Assembly (NCBI GenBank): GCA_024695625.1
Contig: JAILHV010000064.1
Span: 25,084-89,083, forward strand
DNA from: Treponema sp.
Lineage (GTDB): Bacteria > Spirochaetota > Spirochaetia > Treponematales > Treponemataceae
Reading direction: 5' to 3'
DNA length: 64,000 nt
Shown: piece after piece, positions 54,781 through 64,000 of the stretch
Layout: every line of letters starts with the position of its first letter
Position numbering within the stretch: position 1 is the first letter of the stretch
Position numbers and translations under genes: made by a program
The notes under the pieces: generated by a model
Told to the model about the DNA's origin: nothing
Database searches by the model: none
What the model saw: only the letters and a program-made list of their open reading frames with translations

Positions 54781-55488
54781 TCAACCAATAGCAGGTCTTA
54801 GCACAAAAAACAGGCTTATCATGTTGTACAAAAAATGGACCACGGTTCCTGTGTAGGCAGCGTCTGTCTTAACGTAGCAGTTCCTAAGGGCAATAGCGCA
54901 TAAGGCTGCATTTGCAACTGCAAAAATCCCCATGTAGCGGTGGGCAAGGGCAAAAAGCAGCACGGCGGAAACTTCCACAAAGAATTTAACGGCTCTTTCA
55001 AGCCCCCCTGGCAAAAGTCCGTCAAGCAGGGCATAAAGGTTTTCTGGAAGGAATTCCCTGTAGACAACCTCCTCGTAGAAAGCCCCGGCAAAAAAATTCA
55101 AGGCTACGGAGAGGAAAAAAAGAAGGCGTGGCTCAAAGGCAAGTGTGTGTGACAGCCTGGAATAAAAATCAACAGAGGCAGAATCCCTGCCAAAAAGCAT
55201 TTGCAGAGCAAGGACAAGCGCATAGGTCAGCATCAAAAGCCCAAAGGTTATGGTTCCCCACTTTAGCACGGCAATAAATTTTTCAAAGGATTTTTTTTGG
55301 GAGCGGGGAAACATTTTCCGGTGCTGAATATCCAGGGCAAGAGCTATAAGAAGCTGAGGAAGAAAAGCAAATGTAAAAGTCCCTTTGCCAAGGGAAGGGG
55401 GAATTCCTGCGCTGGAGGCAAAAAGCGGGGGCAGCAAAAGAAATGTAAAAACTATTGCAAATTCGAGCAAAAGATATTTTTTTTTCAT
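54781..55488 (-). CDS. CPBP/CAAX-type intramembrane metalloprotease family protein
   Basis: 235 aa, multi-TM; FYEEVVYREFLPENL EExxxR motif, LFALAHRYMGIFAVANA. Confidence 0.75.
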   Translation of the reverse strand: MKKKYLLLEFAIVFTFLLLPPLFASSAGIPPSLGKGTFTFAFLPQLLIALALDIQHRKMFPRSQKKSFEKFIAVLKWGTITFGLLMLTYALVLALQMLFGRDSASVDFYSRLSHTLAFEPRLLFFLSVALNFFAGAFYEEVVYREFLPENLYALLDGLLPGGLERAVKFFVEVSAVLLFALAHRYMGIFAVANAALCAIALRNCYVKTDAAYTGTVVHFLYNMISLFFVLRPAIG

Positions 55489-55533
55489 TGCAAATACGAT
55501 AATATAGTATAATCATAGAGAGGTCAATTTCAA

Positions 55534-56799
55534 TTGAATATAGTTATTTCTGTTATATTATTATTGGGCATCGTGATTCTTGTCGCAAAGCTATACTCCA
55601 TGAACAGCGAAAAGATACAGTTCTTTGCTACAGGCCTTGACTCAGGTTTCCACTTTTCCGAAATTAGAACGCTATGGAGGCTTGCAAGCAGATGCGACCT
55701 GGACGAGCCAAAGTCGCTTTATGCCTCCACGGCTGCACTGAATGAGTGCATTTCCAAGGTCATTTCAGAGGAAAAGCAGAAAAACACAATCAACAGCTTC
55801 AAAACCCAACAGTTCCTTGACAGACTCTACAAATTCCGCACCCGCATAACTCTTGACAAGGATTCAAAGCGCGGCCTTGACAACACCCGCTACCTTGATG
55901 CAGGACAAAGAATCAGGATAATTCTTCCGGGAAAGGGCATTTTTGTCTCCAAAATAAAGAACAACGCGCACGAACTTCTGGTAATCCTTCCAAAACAGGA
56001 AGACAAAAAGACAAAGAAGGTTATCGTCCTTAAGCCAGAGGAATGGATAGGCCAAAGAATCAGCGTCTATCTCTGGCGCAAGAATGATGCCTGCTATGCC
56101 TTCGACACGATTGTACTTGCTTCATCCGTATTCCAGGGTGAAAACTGCCTTGTCCTAAAGCATTCCGAACAGCTTGACCGCTCACAGAAAAGGCAGTCCG
56201 TACGCTGCGAATGCCAGATTCCTGCCCAAATGTACATGATTACCAGCGCAGTCGTTGACTACAACGTGGCGGAAACAGAGCCGGGCTTCAAGTGCCTTTT
56301 GGAAGACATAAGCGAAGACGGTGCCATGATCCGGGTAGGCGGCATGGGAAAAACCAACATACAGATAAAAATTCAGTTCAAGCTGAATGACACCCTTATA
56401 ATAATGTACGGAATCATCCGTGCGGTTGAATACAACAAGGCTCTGGAGCAGTCAAGGCTGCATTTTGAGTGCATCCACATTGACCCCAGCATGAAGAACG
56501 CAATTCTGACCTATGTCTACAATATAATCCCAGAAGAACAGAGGGAAAAGGACCTTGCCATAAAGCTTGCCGAAAACGACAGCAATGAGGACGGAGAGAA
56601 TTCAGAAGGCGCGGAAGAAGAACCTGCCTTTAAGTCCGACATTGCGGGGCTGAAGGAAAATGATGATGAAAATGATGATGAAAATGATGATGAAAATGAT
56701 GATGACGAGCCTTTGGAAATAGCTCCGGAAGACGAAGTTAAGCTTAGGTCTGCCTTTGAAGACGAAGCCGTTAACAAGCCGCAAAGCAATCAAAAATGA
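55534..56799 (+). CDS. PilZ-domain protein with membrane anchor and acidic repeat tail
   Basis: 421 aa, TTG start; N-terminal TM, QKRQSVRCECQIP and LEDISEDGAMIRVGG PilZ-like motifs; DDENDDENDDENDDDE tail. Confidence 0.75.
   Translation: MNIVISVILLLGIVILVAKLYSMNSEKIQFFATGLDSGFHFSEIRTLWRLASRCDLDEPKSLYASTAALNECISKVISEEKQKNTINSFKTQQFLDRLYKFRTRITLDKDSKRGLDNTRYLDAGQRIRIILPGKGIFVSKIKNNAHELLVILPKQEDKKTKKVIVLKPEEWIGQRISVYLWRKNDACYAFDTIVLASSVFQGENCLVLKHSEQLDRSQKRQSVRCECQIPAQMYMITSAVVDYNVAETEPGFKCLLEDISEDGAMIRVGGMGKTNIQIKIQFKLNDTLIIMYGIIRAVEYNKALEQSRLHFECIHIDPSMKNAILTYVYNIIPEEQREKDLAIKLAENDSNEDGENSEGAEEEPAFKSDIAGLKENDDENDDENDDENDDDEPLEIAPEDEVKLRSAFEDEAVNKPQSNQK
56659..56706. repeat. 12-bp tandem repeat (AATGATGATGAA x4, last unit 1 mismatch)
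   Basis: Direct reading; encodes NDDE units in frame. Confidence 0.9.
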
Positions 56800-56837
56800 A
56801 CCATAGAAAATTGACAGACTTTTACAGGGGGTGCAGG

Positions 56838-58025
56838 ATGAATTCAAAAAAATCTTTGGGAAAGGCTTTCAGGACAGCTTTGATTTCTGTGCTACTATTT
56901 TCCCCGGCCGCACTTTTTTGCGAAGAAGCAGTAATTGAATATTTAAAGGGAAACATCTCGGACAAAATACACGCAGTACAGCAGTCATCTCTTAGCGGGG
57001 ACATGTCAATCTGCCTTAGGGCCCTTGACTTTGCCGCCCAGGAGAAAGATACGCTTGCAAAGGATGCCGAATTCAAGCAGCTGGTAAAGACCGCCGTTTC
57101 CTGCCTGAACACGGAAAATGCATCCCAGGAAGAAAAAGACAAGGCATCTGCAAACCTAAGCCAGATATTCATCAGCTTTGATGACGGAGAAATCCGCATA
57201 GCCGTTCTGGACAAAATCAAAAAAATATCCTCTCAAAAAAGCATAAACCTCCTGAACAGCTTTGTTTCCGACAAAATCCACAGGAAGGAACCCATAGACG
57301 ACCTTACCATAAAGGCCATCATGCTCCTTGGGGAAATAGGGGACAGCAATTCCTTCACAAGCCTATTTCTTGCAGACATAATGGATGTCTGGCCAAACAA
57401 CAAGAAAGAACTAAGGGACGCTTATTCACCACTTGCAAAAAAATGCGAAAATGAAATCCTCACAGTATTTGCAAACGTTGACACGGAAAAAAAGAACAGC
57501 ATTCTGTCTACAGTAAAGGAACTTTCCGATGACGGAGAAAAAATTCCAAAAAAAATTTGCGGAGAATTGGCAGAAAACGCACTTTCAGAGTCTATATATA
57601 GTATAGGAGAAACAAAAGAGAAAAACGAAAAGCTTATCCTTTTGCAGCTGACCAGCCTTCAGATTGCATCAGACCAAAAATGGACCAGGGCAGCAAAGCT
57701 CGCAACAGAAATATTTCCGCAGATCCGTTCAGCATACGAATCTCAGATTATCAGCGACGAGCAGTTTGCCACCGCAATCCAGAACATAGCCTCGATCGCT
57801 TCTGACAAAACAGGAAAGGTTCTTTCGTCCTATCTTGAATTTCTGAACAAGGGCATGGAGCAAAACCGTACCCCGTCTCAAGCCGTCGTGCTTTCCGTAA
57901 TAAATGCATTGGGAGGTTTGGGCGATAAAACTGCCTTTGACGGCCTCCTGTACGTTACATACCTGAATTACCCGGAGGCTGTAGTAAAGGCTGCAAAAAG
58001 CGCCCTGACAAAACTTAAGTGGTAA
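56838..58025 (+). CDS. Exported HEAT-repeat-like protein
   Basis: Track ORF 56796..58025; ATG 56838 gives MNSKKSLGKAFRTALISVLLFSPAALFCEE signal peptide; alpha-helical repeats. Confidence 0.65.
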   Translation: MNSKKSLGKAFRTALISVLLFSPAALFCEEAVIEYLKGNISDKIHAVQQSSLSGDMSICLRALDFAAQEKDTLAKDAEFKQLVKTAVSCLNTENASQEEKDKASANLSQIFISFDDGEIRIAVLDKIKKISSQKSINLLNSFVSDKIHRKEPIDDLTIKAIMLLGEIGDSNSFTSLFLADIMDVWPNNKKELRDAYSPLAKKCENEILTVFANVDTEKKNSILSTVKELSDDGEKIPKKICGELAENALSESIYSIGETKEKNEKLILLQLTSLQIASDQKWTRAAKLATEIFPQIRSAYESQIISDEQFATAIQNIASIASDKTGKVLSSYLEFLNKGMEQNRTPSQAVVLSVINALGGLGDKTAFDGLLYVTYLNYPEAVVKAAKSALTKLKW

Positions 58026-59314
58026 AATTCATAGAATTCTTTTCAGAGCCAAGGCCCTTTTTGCTGGCTGCGCTAGTCTGCGCATTTCTTGCATACTGCG
58101 GCACTGGCATCTTAAAAGAGCGCTCCCCCTACAAGAGCGCCATTCCCCTGCAGGAGGCACAATTTCTTAGCGGAAAAATATGCACCAATCCCTGCAAAGT
58201 ATCATCAGGAAAATACTACAGCGCAAAACTAGATCTAGTTTCCTGTAAGTCATCACCAATCACCTGCAAATCCGGCACAAGCATAGAAGAAAGCTTTGAA
58301 TCCAGCGGAAAAGTCAGTATCTTAATCCCCACAAAAACCGTGGAATCCCTGTACCCGGGAAAGCTCTATTCACTTGAAGGAAAGTCTGTATTAATAGAGC
58401 AGGGGGAAAACATATCCTGCAAAGGCAAATGGAATCCCAAGGCAAATGCCTTTACCGTTCATTCACTTGAATACAAGGAGCCGGACAAAAGCCTTTCCGG
58501 AAAGATAGCTCATTTTAGGGCAAAATGCAGGCTGGTGTTCAAGAGGATGCTGTTTGGCTGGGGAAATGCAGGAGGACTAATACTTTCCCTGCTTTCAGGC
58601 TCCCGTGAATACACGGAAAGCGGCCTTTGCAAAGATTTTTCCCTTGCGGGACTTTCCCACGTCCTTGCCCTAAGCGGAATGCACCTTTCGTTTTTTTCAG
58701 GACTGTCGGGAAGCCTTGGCAAGAGGATTTTTGGCAAAAGGGCAAGTTTTTTTGTACGCATGGCAGCAATAATAGCATTTTCCTGGTTTGCAGGACTTTC
58801 ACCGTCTTTGCTAAGGGCACTTCTTTGTTCAGTTTTCATACTCTTTGCAAATTCCTTCTACTGCAAAAAGCTAAAATCATCGGAAATACTGAGCGCAGCT
58901 TTCTTGATTCACATTGTAATCATCCCGGACGACGCAAAATCCGTAGCCTTCATGCTTTCCTATTCAGCACTGGCAGGAATCATGGCAATAACTCCGCTAA
59001 TAGAAAAATTCTTCACAAGAAAGATTCCGCCCGCCTTAAGCAGCCCCCTTTGCGCCTCAATAGGAGCCCAGACCGCCACAACCCCGGTAACTGCCGCCTT
59101 TTTTGGAACCATAACGCCCATAGGCATCATTTCAAGCGTAGCAGTCTGCCCTTTGATAAGCATTTTTCTTTCACTGGCACTATTTTGCATAGCAATATGC
59201 CTTTTAATGCCTTTTCTTTGCCCCCCATTTGGCTGTATACTGAATATGGTCTACGAAGCAATTGTTTTTCTTGTAAGGATATTTGCCCGCATACCGCCCA
59301 TTCAACTAAAATAA
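58019..59314 (+). CDS. ComEC/Rec2-family membrane protein (competence domain only)
   Basis: 431 aa; AGLSHVLALSGMHLSFFSGL, SPSLLRALLCSVFILFANSF; no metallo-beta-lactamase domain. Confidence 0.85.
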   Translation: MVKFIEFFSEPRPFLLAALVCAFLAYCGTGILKERSPYKSAIPLQEAQFLSGKICTNPCKVSSGKYYSAKLDLVSCKSSPITCKSGTSIEESFESSGKVSILIPTKTVESLYPGKLYSLEGKSVLIEQGENISCKGKWNPKANAFTVHSLEYKEPDKSLSGKIAHFRAKCRLVFKRMLFGWGNAGGLILSLLSGSREYTESGLCKDFSLAGLSHVLALSGMHLSFFSGLSGSLGKRIFGKRASFFVRMAAIIAFSWFAGLSPSLLRALLCSVFILFANSFYCKKLKSSEILSAAFLIHIVIIPDDAKSVAFMLSYSALAGIMAITPLIEKFFTRKIPPALSSPLCASIGAQTATTPVTAAFFGTITPIGIISSVAVCPLISIFLSLALFCIAICLLMPFLCPPFGCILNMVYEAIVFLVRIFARIPPIQLK

Positions 59315-59324
59315 AGGAAAGAAT

Positions 59325-60191
59325 ATGAACTGCCCCGACTATAATTCACCTGCCGAACTCAAAAAGCTTCTGGAAGAGCATGGTTTTTCCATGCAAAAGA
59401 AATTCGGACAGAATTTTATGCTCAACCCAAACGCACGGCAAAAAATAGCCTCCCTCTTGCAGCTTTCAAAAGATGAGGAAGTCTGGGAAGTAGGCCCGGG
59501 ATTGGGTTGCATGACCGCTGAATTCCTAAATTCCGGCGCAAAAGTAAAGGCTTTCGAAATAGACAAGGGCTTCATTCAGCTTTTGCACGGAATATTTTCT
59601 GATGAAGAAGGCAAGGGAAAGCTAAGCATAGTAGAGGGAGACGTCCTTAAAAACTGGCTGGGGGAATACAAAAAAAACCAGTCGCCAATAAAACTCGCAG
59701 GAAACCTTCCATACAACATAGCCGCCACATTCATAGCAGACACAATAGAAAAATCATGCCCCTTTGACCGATGCGTATTTACAGTCCAAAAAGAAGTGGC
59801 CGACAGAATTTGCGCAAAGCCTTCAAGCGAGGACTATTCATCATTCAGCGTACTCTGCCAGTTTGCCTACGACGTAAAGCCATCCTTAGAGCTTGGACCC
59901 GGAAACTTCTGGCCAAAGCCCAGGGTAGCCTCAAAAGCCGTCCTACTGCAAAAAAAAGCAGCCCCCATTGCCTGCAAGTCGCCGGAACTATTCGTAAAGC
60001 TCGTGCACACGCTTTTTTTGAGCCGTAGAAAGACAATCCAGAACAATATAAAGCCCCTGCTTCCAAAAGAACTTTCCCCCATGGATTTCTTTGCAAAAGC
60101 AGACATATCTCCATCGGAGCGCGCAGAAAACCTAACGGTGGCCCAGTTTGCCACTCTTACGGACACACTTTTTGATGCAATACACACTTAA
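59325..60191 (+). CDS. rsmA: 16S rRNA dimethyladenosine transferase
   Basis: 288 aa; KKFGQNFMLNPNARQKI, VWEVGPGLGCMTAEFL, LAGNLPYNIAATFI. Confidence 0.95.
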   Translation: MNCPDYNSPAELKKLLEEHGFSMQKKFGQNFMLNPNARQKIASLLQLSKDEEVWEVGPGLGCMTAEFLNSGAKVKAFEIDKGFIQLLHGIFSDEEGKGKLSIVEGDVLKNWLGEYKKNQSPIKLAGNLPYNIAATFIADTIEKSCPFDRCVFTVQKEVADRICAKPSSEDYSSFSVLCQFAYDVKPSLELGPGNFWPKPRVASKAVLLQKKAAPIACKSPELFVKLVHTLFLSRRKTIQNNIKPLLPKELSPMDFFAKADISPSERAENLTVAQFATLTDTLFDAIHT

Positions 60192-60249
60192 TGCAAAACT
60201 AATTGAAGGAGATTTTGAAATTCTGTATAATCCATAAGAGGCGGAAAAA

Positions 60250-60984
60250 ATGACAGCAGAACAGATAAAAGATAATTTTGACAAGATAAGACTTGACATT
60301 GCAAATGCAGAAAAAGCATCGGGTAGGGAAAGTGGCAGCGTAGTTCTTTGCGCAGTCAGCAAATTTCACCCGGTAGAATCCGTGATTGCGGCAATGGATG
60401 CAGGGCATTTTCTCTTTGGTGAAAACCGGGTTCAGGAGGCATTTTCCAAATTCGCAGAAATAGAGGAAAAGCGTCCAGGCCAGGCCCAGCTCCATATAAT
60501 TGGAAGCCTGCAGCTTAACAAGGTAAAAAAAGCTGTGGAAATAGCATCATGCATTCAGTCAGTGGACAGGGAAGACCTCTTAAAAGAAATCGAAAAACAT
60601 GCATCAAAGCTTAACAAAACAATGGATGTGTTTTTGGAAATCCATACAGGAGAAGATTCAAAGTCTGGCTACAAAGACGAAAATGAACTTATGGCTTCCC
60701 TGCAAAACCTATCGTCTGGTTTGTACCCCCACATCAGGCCAACAGGCCTTATGACAATGGCACCTTTTTGCGATGATGAAAAAATTATAAGAAAGTCCTT
60801 TTCTTCTTTGCGTGAACTAAGGGAAAAAATAAACAAAAGCTTTCCAGCACTGCCCATGAAAGAACTAAGCATGGGAATGAGCGGTGACTATAAAATCGCA
60901 ATAGAGGAGGGCAGCACCATGGTAAGAATTGGAACAGCCCTGTTTGGAGAGCGTGAGTACAACAAACCCAACGATGGGAATTAA
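60250..60984 (+). CDS. YggS/PLPBP-family pyridoxal-phosphate homeostasis protein
   Basis: 244 aa; LCAVSKFHPVESVIAAMDAGHFLFGENRVQEA, LHIIGSLQLNKVKKAV, ELSMGMSGDYKIAIEEGSTMVRIGTALFG. Confidence 0.93.
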   Translation: MTAEQIKDNFDKIRLDIANAEKASGRESGSVVLCAVSKFHPVESVIAAMDAGHFLFGENRVQEAFSKFAEIEEKRPGQAQLHIIGSLQLNKVKKAVEIASCIQSVDREDLLKEIEKHASKLNKTMDVFLEIHTGEDSKSGYKDENELMASLQNLSSGLYPHIRPTGLMTMAPFCDDEKIIRKSFSSLRELREKINKSFPALPMKELSMGMSGDYKIAIEEGSTMVRIGTALFGEREYNKPNDGN

Positions 60985-60995
60985 ACAGCCGCAAT

Positions 60996-61619
60996 ATGGA
61001 ATTAAAAAGAATTTTATTTTTTGCACTATCGCTATCGATTTTACTTTCCTCAACAATCTTCCCGAAGAGGGCCTTTGCAGACCCATCGGGCACATCTTCA
61101 GAGAGCGAGGAAGCAGAGCCATATTCACCAGATGAATTTCCCGGATGGTCAAAAAAAGTCCGCCGTGCAGAAGTCATCACACTGGGTTCCGTGCCTTTCA
61201 CCACGCTAGGCGTTATACTTGTCTACGGAACATACCAATACGTGAAGGGGGAAAGCGTCTCATTCCCCAATCCATTCGACAGTTCAAAGACCTACAGTGA
61301 GCGCCAAATAAAAATGATTCTCGGATATTCAGCTGCAGCAAGCTGTGCCATTGGACTCACGGACTTTATGATTACATTCATAAAGGAAAAGCATACCCAA
61401 AAAAAACTTAGAAAAATAAGGGAGTCAACGGAGCAGCCTACTGTCACCCCGATAACACCGGAGGAAGCCGGGAACCTCTTGCGGCAGGGAACCATCAATG
61501 CACAAAAGGCAGACAAAGCCGCAGGCACAAAAGAAGCCCCTTCATCAGAAAGTCCAAATGAATCCACAAGCCCAGCAAGTCCAAAAGAAGACAAATCCAA
61601 AAGCGGGCAGGGGGAATAA
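60996..61619 (+). CDS. Hypothetical membrane protein with low-complexity C-terminus
   Basis: 207 aa; two hydrophobic helices and Ser/Pro/Glu/Lys-rich tail; overlaps next start by 1 bp. Confidence 0.55.
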   Translation: MELKRILFFALSLSILLSSTIFPKRAFADPSGTSSESEEAEPYSPDEFPGWSKKVRRAEVITLGSVPFTTLGVILVYGTYQYVKGESVSFPNPFDSSKTYSERQIKMILGYSAAASCAIGLTDFMITFIKEKHTQKKLRKIRESTEQPTVTPITPEEAGNLLRQGTINAQKADKAAGTKEAPSSESPNESTSPASPKEDKSKSGQGE

Positions 61620-62605
61620 TGCCTTTCTTTAGCGCAAAAGTTCCGGAAACATATACAAAAACCGAACGCTTGGATAAATACATAGCATCCCTTCCTAACG
61701 GTATGAACCGCAGCAAGCTAAAAAGCGGAGTCACAAACATTCTTGTAAACGGCAAAAAGCAGAAGGTCTCATACAAGGTAAAAGCTGGCGACCAGATAGA
61801 CATTGACTGGGAAGAAAACATACCGGACGACATAGAACCAGAAGACATTCCGCTGGAAATAATTTATGAAGACCAGAACGTTTGTGTAGTCAACAAAAAA
61901 CAGGGAATGGTAACACACCCAGCATGCGGCAACTGGAACGGAACCCTTGTAAATGCCCTTCTATTCCACTGGGGCAGGGAAAAAATTCCCCAGCTAAAAG
62001 AAGGAAAGGCTAGCGAAATTTTGGAGCGCAGAAGACCCGGAATAGTGCACAGGCTAGACAAAGACACATCCGGTATCATAATAACCGCAAAGAACCGCCA
62101 AAGCGAAGAATGGCTCCAGTCGCAGTTCCAGAACCACAAAAAAATCGTAAAGGAATACATAGCAATTTGCACAGGCCGCCCCCAGCACCAGCACGGCATC
62201 ATCAAAACCAACATGATACGCGATCCAAAGAACCGCAAAAGATTCCGCGCCGTGGACTTGCAGACAGAAGGAAAATTTGCAAAGACCTATTACAGTGCAA
62301 TAGCCTGCTATGGCGAATACACCCTCATGAGGCTCCGCATTGCAACAGGAAGAACCCACCAAATACGTGTGCACATGAAGTACCTAAACTGCCCGGTGCT
62401 TGGCGACAAAATCTATTCCAAGCCCGACAAGCTATTTCCAAACGCAAGCCTCATGCTGAATGCCCGTATGCTAAAGATAGAACTTCCTGGAAACAAAGCC
62501 GGAGAACTGTCCGTTTTTCGCACAAAAACCCCGGAACGCTTCAAAGACGTAATGAAGGTTCTGCACAAAAAATTCCCAAAGACAATTCTTCCCAAAGACA
62601 GGTAG
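61619..62605 (+). CDS. RluA/RluD-family pseudouridine synthase with S4 domain
   Basis: 328 aa; RLDKYIASLPNGMNRSKLKSGVTNILVNGK, PGIVHRLDKDTSGIIITAKN, GRTHQIRVHMKYLNCPVLGDKIY. Confidence 0.93.
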   Translation: MPFFSAKVPETYTKTERLDKYIASLPNGMNRSKLKSGVTNILVNGKKQKVSYKVKAGDQIDIDWEENIPDDIEPEDIPLEIIYEDQNVCVVNKKQGMVTHPACGNWNGTLVNALLFHWGREKIPQLKEGKASEILERRRPGIVHRLDKDTSGIIITAKNRQSEEWLQSQFQNHKKIVKEYIAICTGRPQHQHGIIKTNMIRDPKNRKRFRAVDLQTEGKFAKTYYSAIACYGEYTLMRLRIATGRTHQIRVHMKYLNCPVLGDKIYSKPDKLFPNASLMLNARMLKIELPGNKAGELSVFRTKTPERFKDVMKVLHKKFPKTILPKDR

Positions 62606-62608
62606 CCA

Positions 62609-63382
62609 ATGGATATTGAATTTCTTCACACGCCAACAGAGGCAGAGCCTTTTGCAGTCATAATAAAGCCCCGCGGAACAGCAAGCGCACCTCTTTACGA
62701 AGGAGATCCGTCTGCATACACGCAGGCTGCATCTCGTTTTCCAGAGCTAAACAATGTAAAGGGCAAAAAGGAATGTGAACACGGCTTGCTCCACCGCATA
62801 GACACAGACACTGAAGGACTTTTACTTATTGCATCTTCCCAAGACTTTTATGACTACATGCAAGGCGTTCAGGAAGAGGGGAATTTCATAAAGTCATACA
62901 AGGCAATATGCCATCACCGCGCCTACTTACCAGAAGGATACACAGAAGAGCCCCATGACGCAAAAAGCATAATCGCAAAGGGCTATGCCAACGTACAAGT
63001 AAAATCCATGTTCCGCCCCTACGGCATAAAAAACAGGGAAGTAAGGCCTGTAACAAGCGCATCCGGAAAAGCCGCAGTAAGAAAAGCAGCTCCCGCATGG
63101 TACACAACGGACATAACCCTAAAACAAAAGGACAAGGACACCTTCTCCGCCTACTGCATTCTTACAAAAGGCTACAGGCACCAGGTAAGATGTCACCTTT
63201 CATGGCTTGGCTTTCCAATAGAAGGCGACCCGCTTTATTCCGCAGAGGAAAAAGAAGTGCCATCCCAAGACTTTAAATTCTGGGCATGCAAAATACAGTT
63301 TCCCCTGCAAACAGCATCCGGCGTCATCCAAAAAATTTTTGAATACAAGCCAAAAAACACCCCGGAGTTTATTTTTTTATAA
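62609..63382 (+). CDS. RluA-family pseudouridine synthase (short, divergent)
   Basis: 257 aa; LLHRIDTDTEGLLLIASS, KGYRHQVRCHLSWLGFPIEGDPLYS. Confidence 0.85.
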   Translation: MDIEFLHTPTEAEPFAVIIKPRGTASAPLYEGDPSAYTQAASRFPELNNVKGKKECEHGLLHRIDTDTEGLLLIASSQDFYDYMQGVQEEGNFIKSYKAICHHRAYLPEGYTEEPHDAKSIIAKGYANVQVKSMFRPYGIKNREVRPVTSASGKAAVRKAAPAWYTTDITLKQKDKDTFSAYCILTKGYRHQVRCHLSWLGFPIEGDPLYSAEEKEVPSQDFKFWACKIQFPLQTASGVIQKIFEYKPKNTPEFIFL

Positions 63383-63998
63383 ATTCTTCCTTTCTTCCCA
63401 ACGTATATACTTTTTTGCTTTTAATTTGTCCATTTTTCCAATATTTATATTTGACAACTTTTTTATATTTCGTTACAAGATCTCCATCATCCAATTTAAT
63501 ACCTGTCTTAATATATTCATCATTTTTATCGCATACCATCCATGTTGGTGCATAATCATCGTTATTATACCATTTTACTGATATTTCGGGATTGTCATCA
63601 AAGTATTCCCAAATTAAAGTTCGATTTCCGTTGTAATTATCATTTATATATGTTTTTTTTAAAATCCTTCCATCGTCAGCATATTCCATTTTTTTTATAC
63701 TTCCATCAGAAGATTCTTCACAGGTACAATTTCCATTTTCATCATAGGAATAATTTGTAATTATATTATCTGGAGCAGTTTCCTTTATTAATCTTGAATT
63801 TTTATCATATTCATATAATGTTTGTCCATTTTTAGAATGAATTTCCTTTATTTTCAATCCATTCTCATTATATAAATATAAAATATCATAATATTCATTA
63901 TCAAACTGGCTTGTTCTTTTATGAATTGTTTTTATAAGATTGTTATTTTCATATTCATAAGTTACCAAATAGATTTGGTTAAAACCTGCAGACTCCAA
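63369..63998 (-). CDS. YD/RHS-repeat-like protein (5' end probably beyond window)
   Basis: 209 aa; repeated Y-x-Y-(D/N)-x-N-G motifs (YLYNENGLKIKEI, YEYDKNSRLIKET, YSYDENGNCTCEE, MEYADDGRILKKT); notably AT-rich. Confidence 0.6.
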   Translation of the reverse strand: MESAGFNQIYLVTYEYENNNLIKTIHKRTSQFDNEYYDILYLYNENGLKIKEIHSKNGQTLYEYDKNSRLIKETAPDNIITNYSYDENGNCTCEESSDGSIKKMEYADDGRILKKTYINDNYNGNRTLIWEYFDDNPEISVKWYNNDDYAPTWMVCDKNDEYIKTGIKLDDGDLVTKYKKVVKYKYWKNGQIKSKKVYTLGRKEEFIKK

Positions 63999-64000
63999 TA

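Noticed and set aside
54487-54788. Two overlapping minus-strand ORFs (95 and 81 aa)
   Set aside because: Entirely inside repeat copy C, and two frames are open at once because of GC-rich hairpins.
58627-59328. 233-aa plus-strand ORF in another frame of comEC-like gene
   Set aside because: Composition (His/Asn/Ser/Phe-rich) is typical of an off-frame translation; the ComEC frame has clear motifs.
1-64000. CRISPR array, prophage, integrase or transposase
   Set aside because: No regularly spaced identical repeats and no recombinase or phage structural genes seen in any listed frame.

Overview
The window reads as a chromosomal segment of a Treponema-like spirochaete. The evidence is a P83/100-like coiled-coil protein, a seven-gene rseP-dxr-cdsA-uppS-frr-tsf-rpsB block, and many signal-peptide or beta-propeller proteins. 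I support about 57 protein genes, two tRNA genes (Arg-CCG, Gly-UCC), several intrinsic terminators and several promoters. Most genes are housekeeping: priA, udg, thiI, uvrD/pcrA, pcnB, metG, glgA, coaD, rpmF, acpP, rnc, thrC, rsmA and RluA-type pseudouridine synthases. Two observations stand out. (1) A tightly overlapping operon at 20888-29366 encodes an Rnf/Nqr-like complex. By eye, RnfC lacks the GGAGFPT/ECEPY flavin/NADH-site motifs, RnfD and RnfG lack the SGAT covalent-FMN motif, and RnfE/RnfA lack the conserved intramembrane cysteines. No ferredoxin-like RnfB is present, and the operon ends in a GH57-like protein that lacks both catalytic residues. (2) A dispersed family of intergenic structured repeats has six copies in 64 kb. 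Successive hairpins are maintained by compensatory base changes and share conserved linkers (..GATTGkArGGGC-[hp]-TTGCC..GGCAATGGAG-[hp]-CGGAACCC..). A smaller anomaly is a tRNA-Gly(UCC) with C at position 33 instead of the near-universal U33. All family assignments are from reading the translated sequence; no searches were run.
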